Origin: Bradyrhizobium septentrionale
Lineage (GTDB): Bacteria; Pseudomonadota; Alphaproteobacteria; Rhizobiales; Xanthobacteraceae
Direction of reading: 5' to 3'
Assembly (NCBI RefSeq): GCF_011516645.4
Contig: NZ_CP088285.1
Location: forward strand, 682,001-746,000
DNA length: 64,000 nucleotides
In this document: positions 56,522 through 64,000 of the stretch, in pieces
How the letters are laid out: each line of letters begins with the position of its first letter
Numbering within the stretch: the stretch's first letter is position 1
Notes under the pieces: generated by a model
Databases searched by the model: none
Seen by the model: only the letters and a program-made list of their open reading frames with translations
What the model was told of the DNA's origin: nothing
Program-made: the position numbers and the translations under genes

Positions 56522-58138
56522 ATGAGTTTGTCAAATCCACGATCGCGCGTATTGCGCGCCGATTGGTTCGATTGGCGTAGTTCTGCCACAAGGGATTTCA
56601 TCGCTCTCTTTGGGGGCGTCGTTCTTGCTTCGATCTTGGCGCATGTTTATGAGCTTGGCCCTCGTTTGTTTCAGCTGGGACGGGGCTATGCGGATTCGGC
56701 ACTCGACGCCATCGTATTCATGATGTTTGTCGCATTCTTTCTGAGCGTTGCGCTGACAATCTTTAGTGTTCGCCGCTATCGAGATCTCGCCCGAGAAACC
56801 AAAGCACGAACCATTGCAGAAGCAGAAGCGCGCGATCTGGCGCGACATGATCCATTGACCGGCCTGCCTAACCGTCGCCTGTTTGATGAAAAACTTGATG
56901 CGTGCCTTGGCCTCGCCGGCGACACCCACCAGGTGGCCGTTCTGATGCTTGGCCTTAGGGGCTTCAAGAGAATCAAGGACGCGCATGGCCACGCAGCGGG
57001 GGACAAGGCGCTTTGCGAATTTGCCAACAGGCTCGCCGACGTCTTGCGCACGGATGGCGTCCTGGCGAGGATTGGAGGCGACGAATTCGGGATTGTCATG
57101 CCAGACATTAGCTCCTTTGAGGATCCCACCAATCTGGCGCGCCGTATTGTGGCGTCCGCCGGCGACACTTTCGCGATCGAGACGGGGTCAGCCGAGCTTG
57201 GTGTTGGAATTGGCATCGCCATCGCTCCGATTGACGGCGTCAATCTCCACGAATTGGTCAGGCGCGCAGAACGTGCACTTTATCGCGCACAAGGCGATGG
57301 CAGGTCGTGTGTTCGCTTTTTCGAACCAGAGATGGACATGCATGTCGAGCGGCGCATCCAGATCGAGCGAGAGCTTCGCAGCGCGATAACGGCCGATATT
57401 ATCGAGCCGCACTACCAGCCGTTCGTTTCGCTCAAAAGTAATTGCATCATCGGGTTCGAGGCCCTGGCGCGTTGGGAAAACCGGACTTTTGGGCATATTC
57501 CGCCCGACGTGTTTATTCCGATTGCAGAAGAAACTGGCCTCATCAACGCGCTTGGCGATCAGCTTTTTCGCCGCGCCTGTTTTGATGCCAATGTGTGGCC
57601 GGAGATGTTTACGCTTGCCTTCAATATTTCGCCGATTCAGTTGCGTGACCCCGCGCTTGGACAGCGCATTCTATCGATCCTTGGGCAAACCGGGGTCAGT
57701 CCGAGCCGCCTGGAGATTGAAATTACGGAGAGCGCGTTCGTGGAAAAGACCGGGGTTGCGAAGACCGTGATGGATGAACTCCGTCAAGCCGGCGTCCGCA
57801 TCGCGCTCGATGATTTCGGTACGGGTTATGCTACGCTTAGCCAGCTGCTTTCGTTTCGTCTCGACAAGATCAAGATAGACCGCAGCTTCGTGTCGCATCT
57901 CGACGACAGTACCGACAGCCAGGTGATCGTTCGTGCTATCCTTGGCCTTGCAAATGGATTTGGTTTGACGGCCACGGCCGAGGGTGTCGAAGACGCAGGC
58001 CAGCTGGCCTATCTGGTGGCCAATGGTTGCGCAGAAGGACAAGGTTATCTGTTCAGTGATGCCGTCCCGGCCGCCGGTATCCCCGCGCTGCTTAGTCGCC
58101 CGTTAAGAAGCTTCCAGGCGACTGATCTGGAATCGTAA
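56522..58138 (+). CDS. GGDEF-EAL c-di-GMP protein
   Basis: The 538-residue protein from ATG 56522 has two N-terminal membrane helices (residues about 24-45 and 60-80). A GGDEF domain (about 105-270) follows with DPLTGLPNRRLFDEKL and RIGGDEFGIVMPD. An EAL domain (about 285-530) has IIGFEALARWENRTFGHIPP, AFNISPIQLRDP, LEIEITESAFV, ALDDFGTGYATLSQL and KIKIDRSFV. The residues needed for metal and substrate in the EAL domain are present, so phosphodiesterase activity is likely; the GGDEF motif is also intact. The signal sensed is unknown. GAAGG lies about 10 bases upstream of the ATG. Together with the cyclase upstream it may tune local c-di-GMP. Confidence 0.9.
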   Translation: MSLSNPRSRVLRADWFDWRSSATRDFIALFGGVVLASILAHVYELGPRLFQLGRGYADSALDAIVFMMFVAFFLSVALTIFSVRRYRDLARETKARTIAEAEARDLARHDPLTGLPNRRLFDEKLDACLGLAGDTHQVAVLMLGLRGFKRIKDAHGHAAGDKALCEFANRLADVLRTDGVLARIGGDEFGIVMPDISSFEDPTNLARRIVASAGDTFAIETGSAELGVGIGIAIAPIDGVNLHELVRRAERALYRAQGDGRSCVRFFEPEMDMHVERRIQIERELRSAITADIIEPHYQPFVSLKSNCIIGFEALARWENRTFGHIPPDVFIPIAEETGLINALGDQLFRRACFDANVWPEMFTLAFNISPIQLRDPALGQRILSILGQTGVSPSRLEIEITESAFVEKTGVAKTVMDELRQAGVRIALDDFGTGYATLSQLLSFRLDKIKIDRSFVSHLDDSTDSQVIVRAILGLANGFGLTATAEGVEDAGQLAYLVANGCAEGQGYLFSDAVPAAGIPALLSRPLRSFQATDLES

Positions 58139-58262
58139 TTTGGCTGGAATGACGTTCTGAGATTGCAAGGTTTTGGTGTTTTGTGCATCGGAAGCTTGCA
58201 ATTTCGTTTTCGAGATTCCTCGACGGGCGAAGCATGATTCCCTGTCCGCATCGGAGGGCACG

Positions 58263-58616
58263 ATGCGGCCGAAGAAGCACAAAACGACGGGAGCGAACGA
58301 TCTTTTCCGGGCGCGGCTCGACCAGATCATCAATCTGAAGCACGAGCTGGTCCGGCTCACCGGCAAGATCGATTGGGACTGGATCGACGGCGAGATCGCG
58401 CCGCTCTACAGCGAGAACGGCCGGCCGGGGATTGAGACCCGCTTCGTGATCGGGCTGTTGTTGCTCAAGCGCATTTACGGGCTGTCCGATGAGGGGGTAT
58501 GCGAACGCTGGGTCTACGACCCGTATTTCCAGTACTTCACTGGCGAAGAGTTCTTCCAGCACGCATTCCCGCACGAGCGCTCGGACCTGAGCCATTGGCG
58601 CAAGCGGCTCGGCGAC
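58263..58616 (+). pseudogene. IS5-family transposase, N-terminal fragment
   Basis: From ATG 58263 the frame reads MRPKKHKTTGANDLFRARLD, LKHELVRLTGKIDWDWIDGE and RKRLGDRL, the start of a long IS5-type (ISL2-like) transposase with DUF772 features. It ends after about 118 residues where other IS sequence begins. The catalytic part is missing. Confidence 0.85.
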
Positions 58617-58836
58617 AGACTGGTTCGGATGGACATCAAACAGTTGCGCCAGCTCGGCCAACGTCTTCTCCCCCTTCACGGCCGCCAAAGCCACCTTGCC
58701 GTGAATGAAGCCGAAGACGCAGCGTCGCGAACTCGGCAGTGGCCAATTCCCGGACTTTGGGAATCGCGTCGCGCACGGTCAGCATCAGCCAATAAGCGGT
58801 GCCGGAGAATGCGTCCGGCGACTCCTCTTCGTCATC
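58617..58836 (-). pseudogene. IS3-family OrfA fragment with an embedded IS1380 piece
   Basis: On the minus strand the frame MTKRSRRTHSPA (58836 to 58800) and then KVALAAVKGEKTLAELAQLF and DVHPNQ (58700 to 58617) is the start of an IS3-type OrfA helix-turn-helix. A 91-base piece of IS1380 (58709-58799) sits between them. The rest of the IS3 element is gone. Confidence 0.7.
58709..58799 (-). mobile_element. IS1380 fragment A
   Basis: It matches the IS1380 copy from about 50198 to 50289, beginning at CCGAAGACGCAGCG and ending at AATAAGCGG. It begins at the same point where fragment B ends. Confidence 0.8.
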
Positions 58837-59076
58837 TTCGCTCCTGATTCGCGGCAAGAATCCTCGCCGCTCTGACGTAGCGAATGCGTGCGCGTTTAGC
58901 CATTCTCGTCTCTCCTAATCTCTCCTAAATCTGCAAGTCCTGAAGGACCAGCATAGACCAATGGTGGGATTCGGCTGCCACCAATCCAGGTAGGTGCGGT
59001 GCAGTCCTTCTCCGCGATACTCTTTGCTCGCACCCTTGAGAATTGAGCCTCTCGGGGGGCAAGGTGGTCAGTCTCG

Positions 59077-59371
59077 CTAGCCCGTCCTATTCGTGAGAGT
59101 GCTTTTTTAGTCCGCTTGATGTGGCCGCACATCGGCTCTGACGAGGCGCGCGGGATTGCCTTCGGCTTTTCACCGCCCGACGACCGGTACTTCGCAACGC
59201 GCTTGAGGTGTAGGTTGGGCGAACGGGGGGCGCACGCCCCGCCGGTCAAGGACCGAGCGGCAGCAGCGCGCCTGGCAAGCCGCGGATCAGGTCGGCTTCG
59301 GGACAGGCCGCGGCAAACGCAAGGCGAATGCGGCTCGTGGTCTCGACGACACGGGCAGCGAGTTTCAAGAG
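59077..59371 (-). mobile_element. IS1380 fragment B (left end)
   Basis: It contains the IS1380 terminus CTAGCCCGTCCTATTCG at 59077 and continues to GAGTTTCAAGAG at 59371. The order of fragments A and B is reversed relative to the complete element. Confidence 0.85.
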
Positions 59372-59412
59372 TCGGCTTTGGCGAACACGAATCTCACATT
59401 CGCGGATGATCA

Positions 59413-59430
59413 GGACGCCAATAGGCGTCC
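59413..59430 (+). promoter_or_regulatory. Hairpin in the leader of the small gene at 59476
   Basis: GGACGCC and GGCGTCC pair perfectly across AATA. It ends about 45 bases before a strong ribosome-binding site. Confidence 0.35.
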
Positions 59431-59475
59431 GATTCCGTCCGCCGGAGCTATCTTCCGTCCTTAAAGGAGGTTTTC

Positions 59476-59601
59476 ATGCGCCAAGAGCGGATCTATCTCG
59501 ACGCGAGATCGGCCGACAATTTACGCAGCCTGCCTAGTCTGCGAGTGTCTGAACGACTCGATCTGCGGAAACGAGCCAACTCGCTGACGGAAGCGAGCTG
59601 A
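59476..59601 (+). CDS. Truncated N-terminal reading frame with a strong start
   Basis: AAAGGAGG lies five bases before ATG 59476. The frame reads MRQERIYLDARSADNLRSLP and ends at 59601 inside the antisense end of the LysR gene. The strong start and leader hairpin suggest the beginning of a lost gene whose body was replaced. Function unknown. Confidence 0.35.
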   Translation: MRQERIYLDARSADNLRSLPSLRVSERLDLRKRANSLTEAS

Positions 59602-60088
59602 CAACCGTCTGAAGCTCTGAAATGCAGGCGGCTATTGCGGGGTTGCGCTTCTCGCCACGCCGGTACGCCACGAAAATTTTTCGCGCGATGGTCGGCCTGA
59701 TCTCCTTCAGACAGAGCTTTCCAACGTAGTCGCGGCCCCGAAGGCCTGGAATGATCGAAATCGAGCATCCGGCCTCGATCAAGGCGCGCACCACTTCGAA
59801 GCCGTGACAGTGCCCATTAATGACGGGATCGAAGCCAGTGTCCCTACAGGCTTTGACAATGACATTGGAATAGGTGATCGAGGCCGTGTCGAGCGCCCAT
59901 TTCTCTTCGCTCAGTTCACGCAAGGTGGCATACGGGCGATCCGCGAGCGGGTGGCCTTCGGGAAGTAGGACGTGGAGGCTGTCATCGAGCAGATGAAGCA
60001 TTTCAACCGTCGCCTCGGGAATTCCTGGCGCGGTCGTCAAATCATCCACGATGGCGACGTCCGTCTGCCAGGCGCGGAGAGCGGCTAG

Positions 60089-61532
60089 GAGCTTGTCTGG
60101 ATAGTCGCTGTTCAAATCTGGTCGGGTCTGATTCAACATTGGGCGATGAGCAAGTATTTTCGGCCTTGGAACATCGATCAGACGCTGCTTCTGCCGCCGA
60201 ATGTGCAGGACTTCGTGCCGAAAGGCCATGTCTCGCGGTTTATGGTTGATCTGGTGCGGGAGAGCCTCGATCTCAGGGAGATCATGGGCAGCTATGTGAG
60301 CGGGCTTGGGCAGCCGCCGTTTGATCCGCGGATGATGGTGGCGCTGCTGCTGCATAGCTATGCGAGTGGGCTGTATTCGTCGCGTCGGATTGCCAAGGCC
60401 TGCCGGGAGCGGAACGATTTTGTGATGATCGTGGCGCTGGATGCGCCGGATTTTCGGACGATCAGCGACTTTCGCAAGCGACATTTGAAGGCGCTCGGCG
60501 CGCTATTCGTGCAGGTTCTGAAGTTGTGCGAGACGGCCGGGCTGGTCAAGCTCGGTCATGTCGCGCTGGATGGTACGAAGATCAAGGCGAACGCGTCGAA
60601 ACACAAGGCGATGAGTTATGAGCGCATGAAGAAGCGCGAGGCGGAATTGAAGGCCGAGGTCGCTCGCATGCTGGCGGCCGCCGAGGCGGCGGATGCCTCG
60701 GAGGATGAGACTTTCGGCAACAGCGACGAACTGCCGGACTGGACCGTCGACAAGCAGAAACGGCTGGCGAAGATCCAGCAAGCGATGGCGGCGCTGGAAG
60801 CGGACGCCAAACTGGCGGCGGAGGAAGAGCGCCGCATCGAGGCCGAAAAGGAACAGCAGCGCCAGGCCGAAGGCCGCAAGAAGCCGGGCAAACCGGCGGC
60901 GCTGCCATCGGAGGAACCCAATCCCAAGGCGCAACGCAACTTCACCGATCCGGAAAGCCGCATCATGAAGTCGAAGGATGGCTTCGTTCAGGCCTATAAT
61001 GCCCAGGCGGCCGTCGATGCACATGCCCAGATCATTGTCGCGCAAGAACTGACCCAGCACGGCAGCGATCAGGGCCAGTTGGTGCCCCTGATCGAGGCCA
61101 TCGAGAGCAATCTTGGCCGCAAGCCGCGGCAGGCCTCAGCGGATTCCGGCTACTGCAGCGAAGCCAATCTCGAAGCGCTCGACACACGCAGCATCGATGG
61201 CTATGTCGCGCCCGGACGCGCCAAACACCCGACAGTAGCGAACGGAAAAGTCGGCGGCCCGCTGACACAGGCCATGCGAAAGAAGATCGACGATGGCGGC
61301 TTCGAAACACCCTACCGATTGCGAAAGCAAGTGGTGGAGCCGGTGTTCGGGCAGATCAAACAGGCAAGAGGCTTCCGCCAGTTCCTGTTGCGGGGCATCG
61401 AGAAAGTGCGCGCCGAGTGGACAATGATCTGCACCGTCCATAACCTCCTCAAGCTGTTCAACCTCGCAAACGCAGCCTGAGCCTGCTACTCTACAACAAA
61501 TGCCCGTCACGAAAACATATCTGGACGGGCTC
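60089..61532 (+). mobile_element. IS1182-family element
   Basis: The insert has related ends (GAGCTTGTCTGGATAG at 60089 and, inverted, GAGCCCGTCCAGATAT ending at 61532). It is flanked by a CTAG duplication (60085-60088 and 61533-61536). Confidence 0.88.
60146..61480 (+). CDS. IS1182-family transposase
   Basis: The 444-residue protein has the DUF772 start (MSKYFRPWNIDQTLLLPPNV) and the first catalytic Asp region VALDGTKIKANASKHKAM. A long coiled-coil insertion follows (residues about 155-265), then the second Asp in QASADSGYCSEANLEAL and the Glu in VVEPVFGQIKQARGFRQF. The frame is complete. Because the target duplication and host frame are perfect, the insertion is recent. Confidence 0.93.
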   Translation: MSKYFRPWNIDQTLLLPPNVQDFVPKGHVSRFMVDLVRESLDLREIMGSYVSGLGQPPFDPRMMVALLLHSYASGLYSSRRIAKACRERNDFVMIVALDAPDFRTISDFRKRHLKALGALFVQVLKLCETAGLVKLGHVALDGTKIKANASKHKAMSYERMKKREAELKAEVARMLAAAEAADASEDETFGNSDELPDWTVDKQKRLAKIQQAMAALEADAKLAAEEERRIEAEKEQQRQAEGRKKPGKPAALPSEEPNPKAQRNFTDPESRIMKSKDGFVQAYNAQAAVDAHAQIIVAQELTQHGSDQGQLVPLIEAIESNLGRKPRQASADSGYCSEANLEALDTRSIDGYVAPGRAKHPTVANGKVGGPLTQAMRKKIDDGGFETPYRLRKQVVEPVFGQIKQARGFRQFLLRGIEKVRAEWTMICTVHNLLKLFNLANAA

Positions 61533-61932
61533 CTAGGCCGTCCATTGGCTCAAGTTCGTCGAAGGTCGTCGCAAGGTCTGGAAAGCGATTGGCCATGGCC
61601 CGCATCGTCCGAGGAATCAATGACGCTGCCACCGATGGAAAAGCCGAAACGCGCAGCTCTCCCGCAACGGTGCGCTTGAGTTCCGCCAGGTCGGTCTTGG
61701 CTTCCTCCAGGATGCCGATCACCCTTCCTGCATGTTCGGTGAGGCGCTCGCCTGCGGGAGTCAGGCGGACGCCTCGCCCGCGGCGCTCGACAAGCTCAAT
61801 CCCAACTTCGTCCTCGAGCAAAGCAATCTGCTGAGAGACAGCGGAGGGCGAGATAAACAAGGCGTCGGCCACCGATGCCATTGTTTTTCGCAGTGACAGC
61901 TCGCGAAGTGTGCGCAGGCGGGCAAAGTCCAT

Positions 61933-62280
61933 GCGGTGAACTCGGGTTTTGCTCAGTCCTTAATCATGCAATTTCTCTAACGTATATGTCAATGTTAATT
62001 AAGTAGACCTGTATTCATAGTTGCGCCTAGCCTGCTCATTGTGAGAGGGGCGCCCCTTTCCCCTTGATCACGACGGAATTTGGCTATCAGGCTGAAGCTT
62101 CCGTGAGGCGACGGTAGCGGACCGAGCTCGAGGAACCACGGCGATCTCGAATTCGCAACTTTCGTGGAAGAAAATTTTCGCATGGTTCCATGCGGGAACA
62201 AACCCATCCGGCAGGAGATAGGGCGCGATTTCGTTGCCGGGTTCGATCGATGACCTAACGAATAGCAGGGGAATTGCGTC
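61933..62280. promoter_or_regulatory. Divergent LysR/ABC-operon promoter region
   Basis: There is no gene. The region between the LysR start and the binding-protein start is AT-richer near 61965-62030, including AATTTCTCTAACGTATATG and TTAATTAAG. A T-N11-A-type LysR site was not pinned down. AGGGGAA before ATG 62281 is the ribosome-binding site of the next gene. Confidence 0.5.
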
Positions 62281-63310
62281 ATGAAATACGGGAAACTTCT
62301 TGCCGCTGGGCTAACCGCGGCTGCAAGCCTTTGGGTGAGCGCTGCTTCGGCCGCCGTGCTGGACACAGTCAAGCAACGCGGCATCCTGAACTGCGGTACG
62401 GACAACACCGCGCCGGGCTTCGGCTACCTCAATACGAAGACTGGCAAGATGGAAGGCCTCGACGTGGATTTTTGTCGGGCGATGGCGGCCGCTGTGCTCG
62501 GCGACGCCGCGAAGGTCAACTTCGTAGTCGTGACCGACAAGAGTCGGTTCAACGCTCTACAGACCGGCCAGGTCGACGTCGTCTTCGCACACACCACGGT
62601 CAAGCCGGTGCGCGAGTCAGCCATCGGTATCGATTTCCTGCCGATCAGTTTCTACGACGGCACCGGCGTCATGGTGAAGGTTGCCTCCGGCGTGAAGTCG
62701 GTAGCGGAGCTAGACGGCGCGACGATCTGCACGACCCAGGGCTCCGGTACCGAAAGCACGCTCGCCGGAACCATCAGACAACGTGGCTTCAAAAACACGA
62801 AGGTCCTCACTTTTGAGAACCTAGAGAAGCTGTTTGGCGCGCTCGAAGGTGGGCGTTGTAATGCGATGTCAACAGACAAGTCCGCGCTCGCTGCATGGCG
62901 AGGAAATTCGGCCAAGCCGGCCGACTACGTGATTCTGCCGGAGACCCTCGATAAGTCGCCGTTTGCCGGCTTCGTGGCCGCCAACAATTCCAGGTGGCGC
63001 AACCTGCTGCGCTGGATGACGTACGCCCTTTTCCAGGCAGAATTGGGACATTACGTCGGTGAATATCGCCGATAAACTGAAGGACGAGAATCCCTTCATC
63101 CAGAAGTTCCTCGGTGTGAAGGGCGGCTTCGGAAAGGACTTCGGAGTGGCCGACGATTTCATCGCGACGATGGTGAAGGCGGTCGGCAACTACGGCGAAA
63201 TCTACGACCGAAATCTCGGACCAACGACGCCCTATTTCATCGACCGCGCCGGCACCCCCAACGCGTCCTGGACGAAGGGCGGAGCCGAATACTCGCCCCC
63301 CTGGAATTGA
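62281..63310 (+). pseudogene. Amino-acid ABC transporter substrate-binding protein, frameshifted
   Basis: The protein has a signal peptide (KLLAAGLTAAASLWVSAASA), then the AapJ/BztA-type mature sequence (LDTVKQRGILNCGTDNTAPG, GLDVDFCRAMAAAVLGDAAK, TTQGSGTESTLAG). One extra A near 63048 shifts the frame after MTYALFQAE and yields an early stop at 63075. The original frame continues as NIADKLKDENPFIQKFLGVK to 63310. Full length would be about 342 residues, normal for polar amino-acid binding proteins of the Aap type. The lesion is late, but it removes about 85 residues. It could also be a sequencing error. Confidence 0.85.
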
Positions 63311-63319
63311 GTCAGGCCT

Positions 63320-63347
63320 CAGGCGCAAGCCTTCGGGCTTGCGCCTG
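63320..63347 (+). terminator. Perfect intercistronic stem-loop after the binding-protein gene
   Basis: CAGGCGCAAGCC and GGCTTGCGCCTG form a perfect 12-bp stem around the tetraloop TTCG. In such operons an intercistronic hairpin protects the abundant binding-protein mRNA and lowers permease expression. No T-tract follows, so partial read-through is likely. Confidence 0.75.
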
Positions 63348-63366
63348 TCCAAGGGATGCCAACCCC

Positions 63367-64000
63367 ATGTCGATCCAAACGACGGACATACCCTTCTCCG
63401 GTCCACCTCGTCATCGGCTTCTGCTGCTGACCAGGCGCTATCTGCAGCAGGCCGCAATCGTCGGCGTCGCGGTCGCTCTGGTTGTCTGGTTCGGGTGTTC
63501 CGTCCGTCACGCGCTTGCGCAGAAGGGCATCCAGTTTTCCTTCGGCTATCTCTGGAATTCGGCGGGGATCAGTCTCAGTGAGGGCGTCGTGATAGCCTTC
63601 GAAGGCCTGCGCCCCATCCTCAGGCCGTTTTCCTCCACGGACACCAATGCGCAGGCTCTTCTCGCTGGCTTGGGCAACACGCTCAAGGTGACACTCTCCG
63701 CCATTCTTCTCAGCACCGCATTCGGGACCATCGTCGGGATCGGCCGCCTGTCGACGAACTGGCTCGTCCGAAATCTCTCTTTCGGGCTGGTGGAGTGCGT
63801 ACGCAACACGCCGCTGCTCATTCAGATCGTGTTTTGGTATTTCGCGGTGGTCCTCCGCTTTCCACCAGCCGACGCCGCTTCCAGCTGGTTTGGCGGCCTG
63901 ATCGCGAGCCGCTCTGGAGTTTTCCTGCCGGGAATCGCCGTTTCGGACGTTGCCTCTCCCGTTTCGTGGAGCCTACTTGTTTGCGGCTTTGGGGCCGCGT
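63367..64000 (+). CDS. Amino-acid ABC transporter permease (AapQ-like), cut by the window edge
   Basis: The frame from ATG 63367 is open to the right edge. The first membrane segment (QQAAIVGVAVALVVWFGCSV) and a periplasmic loop (FSFGYLWNSAGISLSEGVVI) are followed by the permease start LLAGLGNTLKVTLSAILLST. The conserved FGTIVGIGRLSTNWLVRNL and VECVRNTPLLIQIVFWYF (EAA-like region) are present. This is the long, AapQ-type member of the HisM family. It would form the membrane channel with AapM and the ATPase AapP, presumably beyond the edge. No lesion is visible. Confidence 0.88.
   Translation, partial: MSIQTTDIPFSGPPRHRLLLLTRRYLQQAAIVGVAVALVVWFGCSVRHALAQKGIQFSFGYLWNSAGISLSEGVVIAFEGLRPILRPFSSTDTNAQALLAGLGNTLKVTLSAILLSTAFGTIVGIGRLSTNWLVRNLSFGLVECVRNTPLLIQIVFWYFAVVLRFPPADAASSWFGGLIASRSGVFLPGIAVSDVASPVSWSLLVCGFGAA

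Larger units (their letters stand above)
59534..61932 (-). pseudogene. LysR-family regulator interrupted by IS1182
   Basis: The N-terminal part (61932 to 61537) has the LysR helix-turn-helix (MASVADALFISPSAVSQQIA). The C-terminal part (60084 to 59534) has the effector domain (AWQTDVAIVDDLTTAPGIPE, GCSISIIPGLRGRD). Removing 60089-61532 and one CTAG gives an uninterrupted 316-residue protein with the junction EPMDGL-AALRAWQTD. It is divergent from the amino-acid ABC operon, so it probably controlled that operon. The insertion is the only lesion. Confidence 0.9.

Overview
The window reads like accessory DNA of a slow-growing rhizobium, most likely a Bradyrhizobium symbiosis-island or island-like region. 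The grounds are high GC, a dense mix of insertion sequences from families common in that genus (IS66, IS21, IS256, IS1380, IS5/IS427, IS1182, IS630, IS110, IS3), a nodM/glmS-type remnant beside a Crp/Fnr regulator, a GNAT-like gene under a possible TtsI (tts) box, and an Aap-type amino-acid transporter operon. The taxon is inferred from gene content only. No tRNA, rRNA or CRISPR array was recognised.

Layout. 0-8.6 kb: debris of many origins. It holds an MFS transporter end joined to a peptidoglycan-binding-domain end, a GNAT candidate effector, four decayed phage-type structural genes, a TerB-like fragment, an IS630 remnant, a duplicated segment with a structured 5' element, an ART-like fragment and several tiny membrane-protein genes. 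8.7-19.8 kb: nested elements. An IS66 sits inside an IS3 element (perfect 8-bp target duplication); next come a glmS/nodM pseudogene, an intact Crp/Fnr regulator, IS3 and IS110 fragments, and an IS21 whose terminal repeats are split by an integrase-type element. 20.0-30.6 kb: the most coherent block, all on the minus strand. It encodes a 1552-residue RTX-type exoprotein with sugar-binding-like, Rossmann-like and deacetylase-like modules, its type I ABC exporter (broken by two compensating frameshifts), an HlyD-type adaptor, a GH114 polygalactosaminidase and a TPR membrane protein. Together these resemble PelA/PelE functions redistributed over separate proteins.

31-43 kb: a dead IS630, further fragments, an IS256 interrupted by an IS110, a third copy of the structured element with small membrane-protein genes, and a second IS66 in opposite orientation to the first. 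That IS66 carries a group II intron on its antisense strand. 43-50 kb: a decayed integrative module (frameshifted tyrosine integrase, hypothetical gene, DUF927 protein), then an intact zinc-ribbon/HEPN protein and the deleted remains of a large defence-type ATPase. 50-54 kb: IS1380, IS5 and IS256. 54.3-58.1 kb: a membrane diguanylate cyclase and a GGDEF-EAL protein, both intact. 58.2-59.4 kb: a mosaic of IS5, IS3 and IS1380 pieces. 59.5-64 kb: a LysR gene interrupted by IS1182 (CTAG duplication), divergent from an amino-acid ABC transporter operon whose binding-protein gene has one frameshift; the permease gene runs off the right edge.

The probably functional parts are the GNAT gene, the Crp/Fnr regulator, the GH114, TPR, HlyD and RTX genes, the HEPN protein, the two c-di-GMP enzymes, several transposases and the partial permease. 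Most other host genes are interrupted or frameshifted, as expected where repeated IS activity is tolerated.
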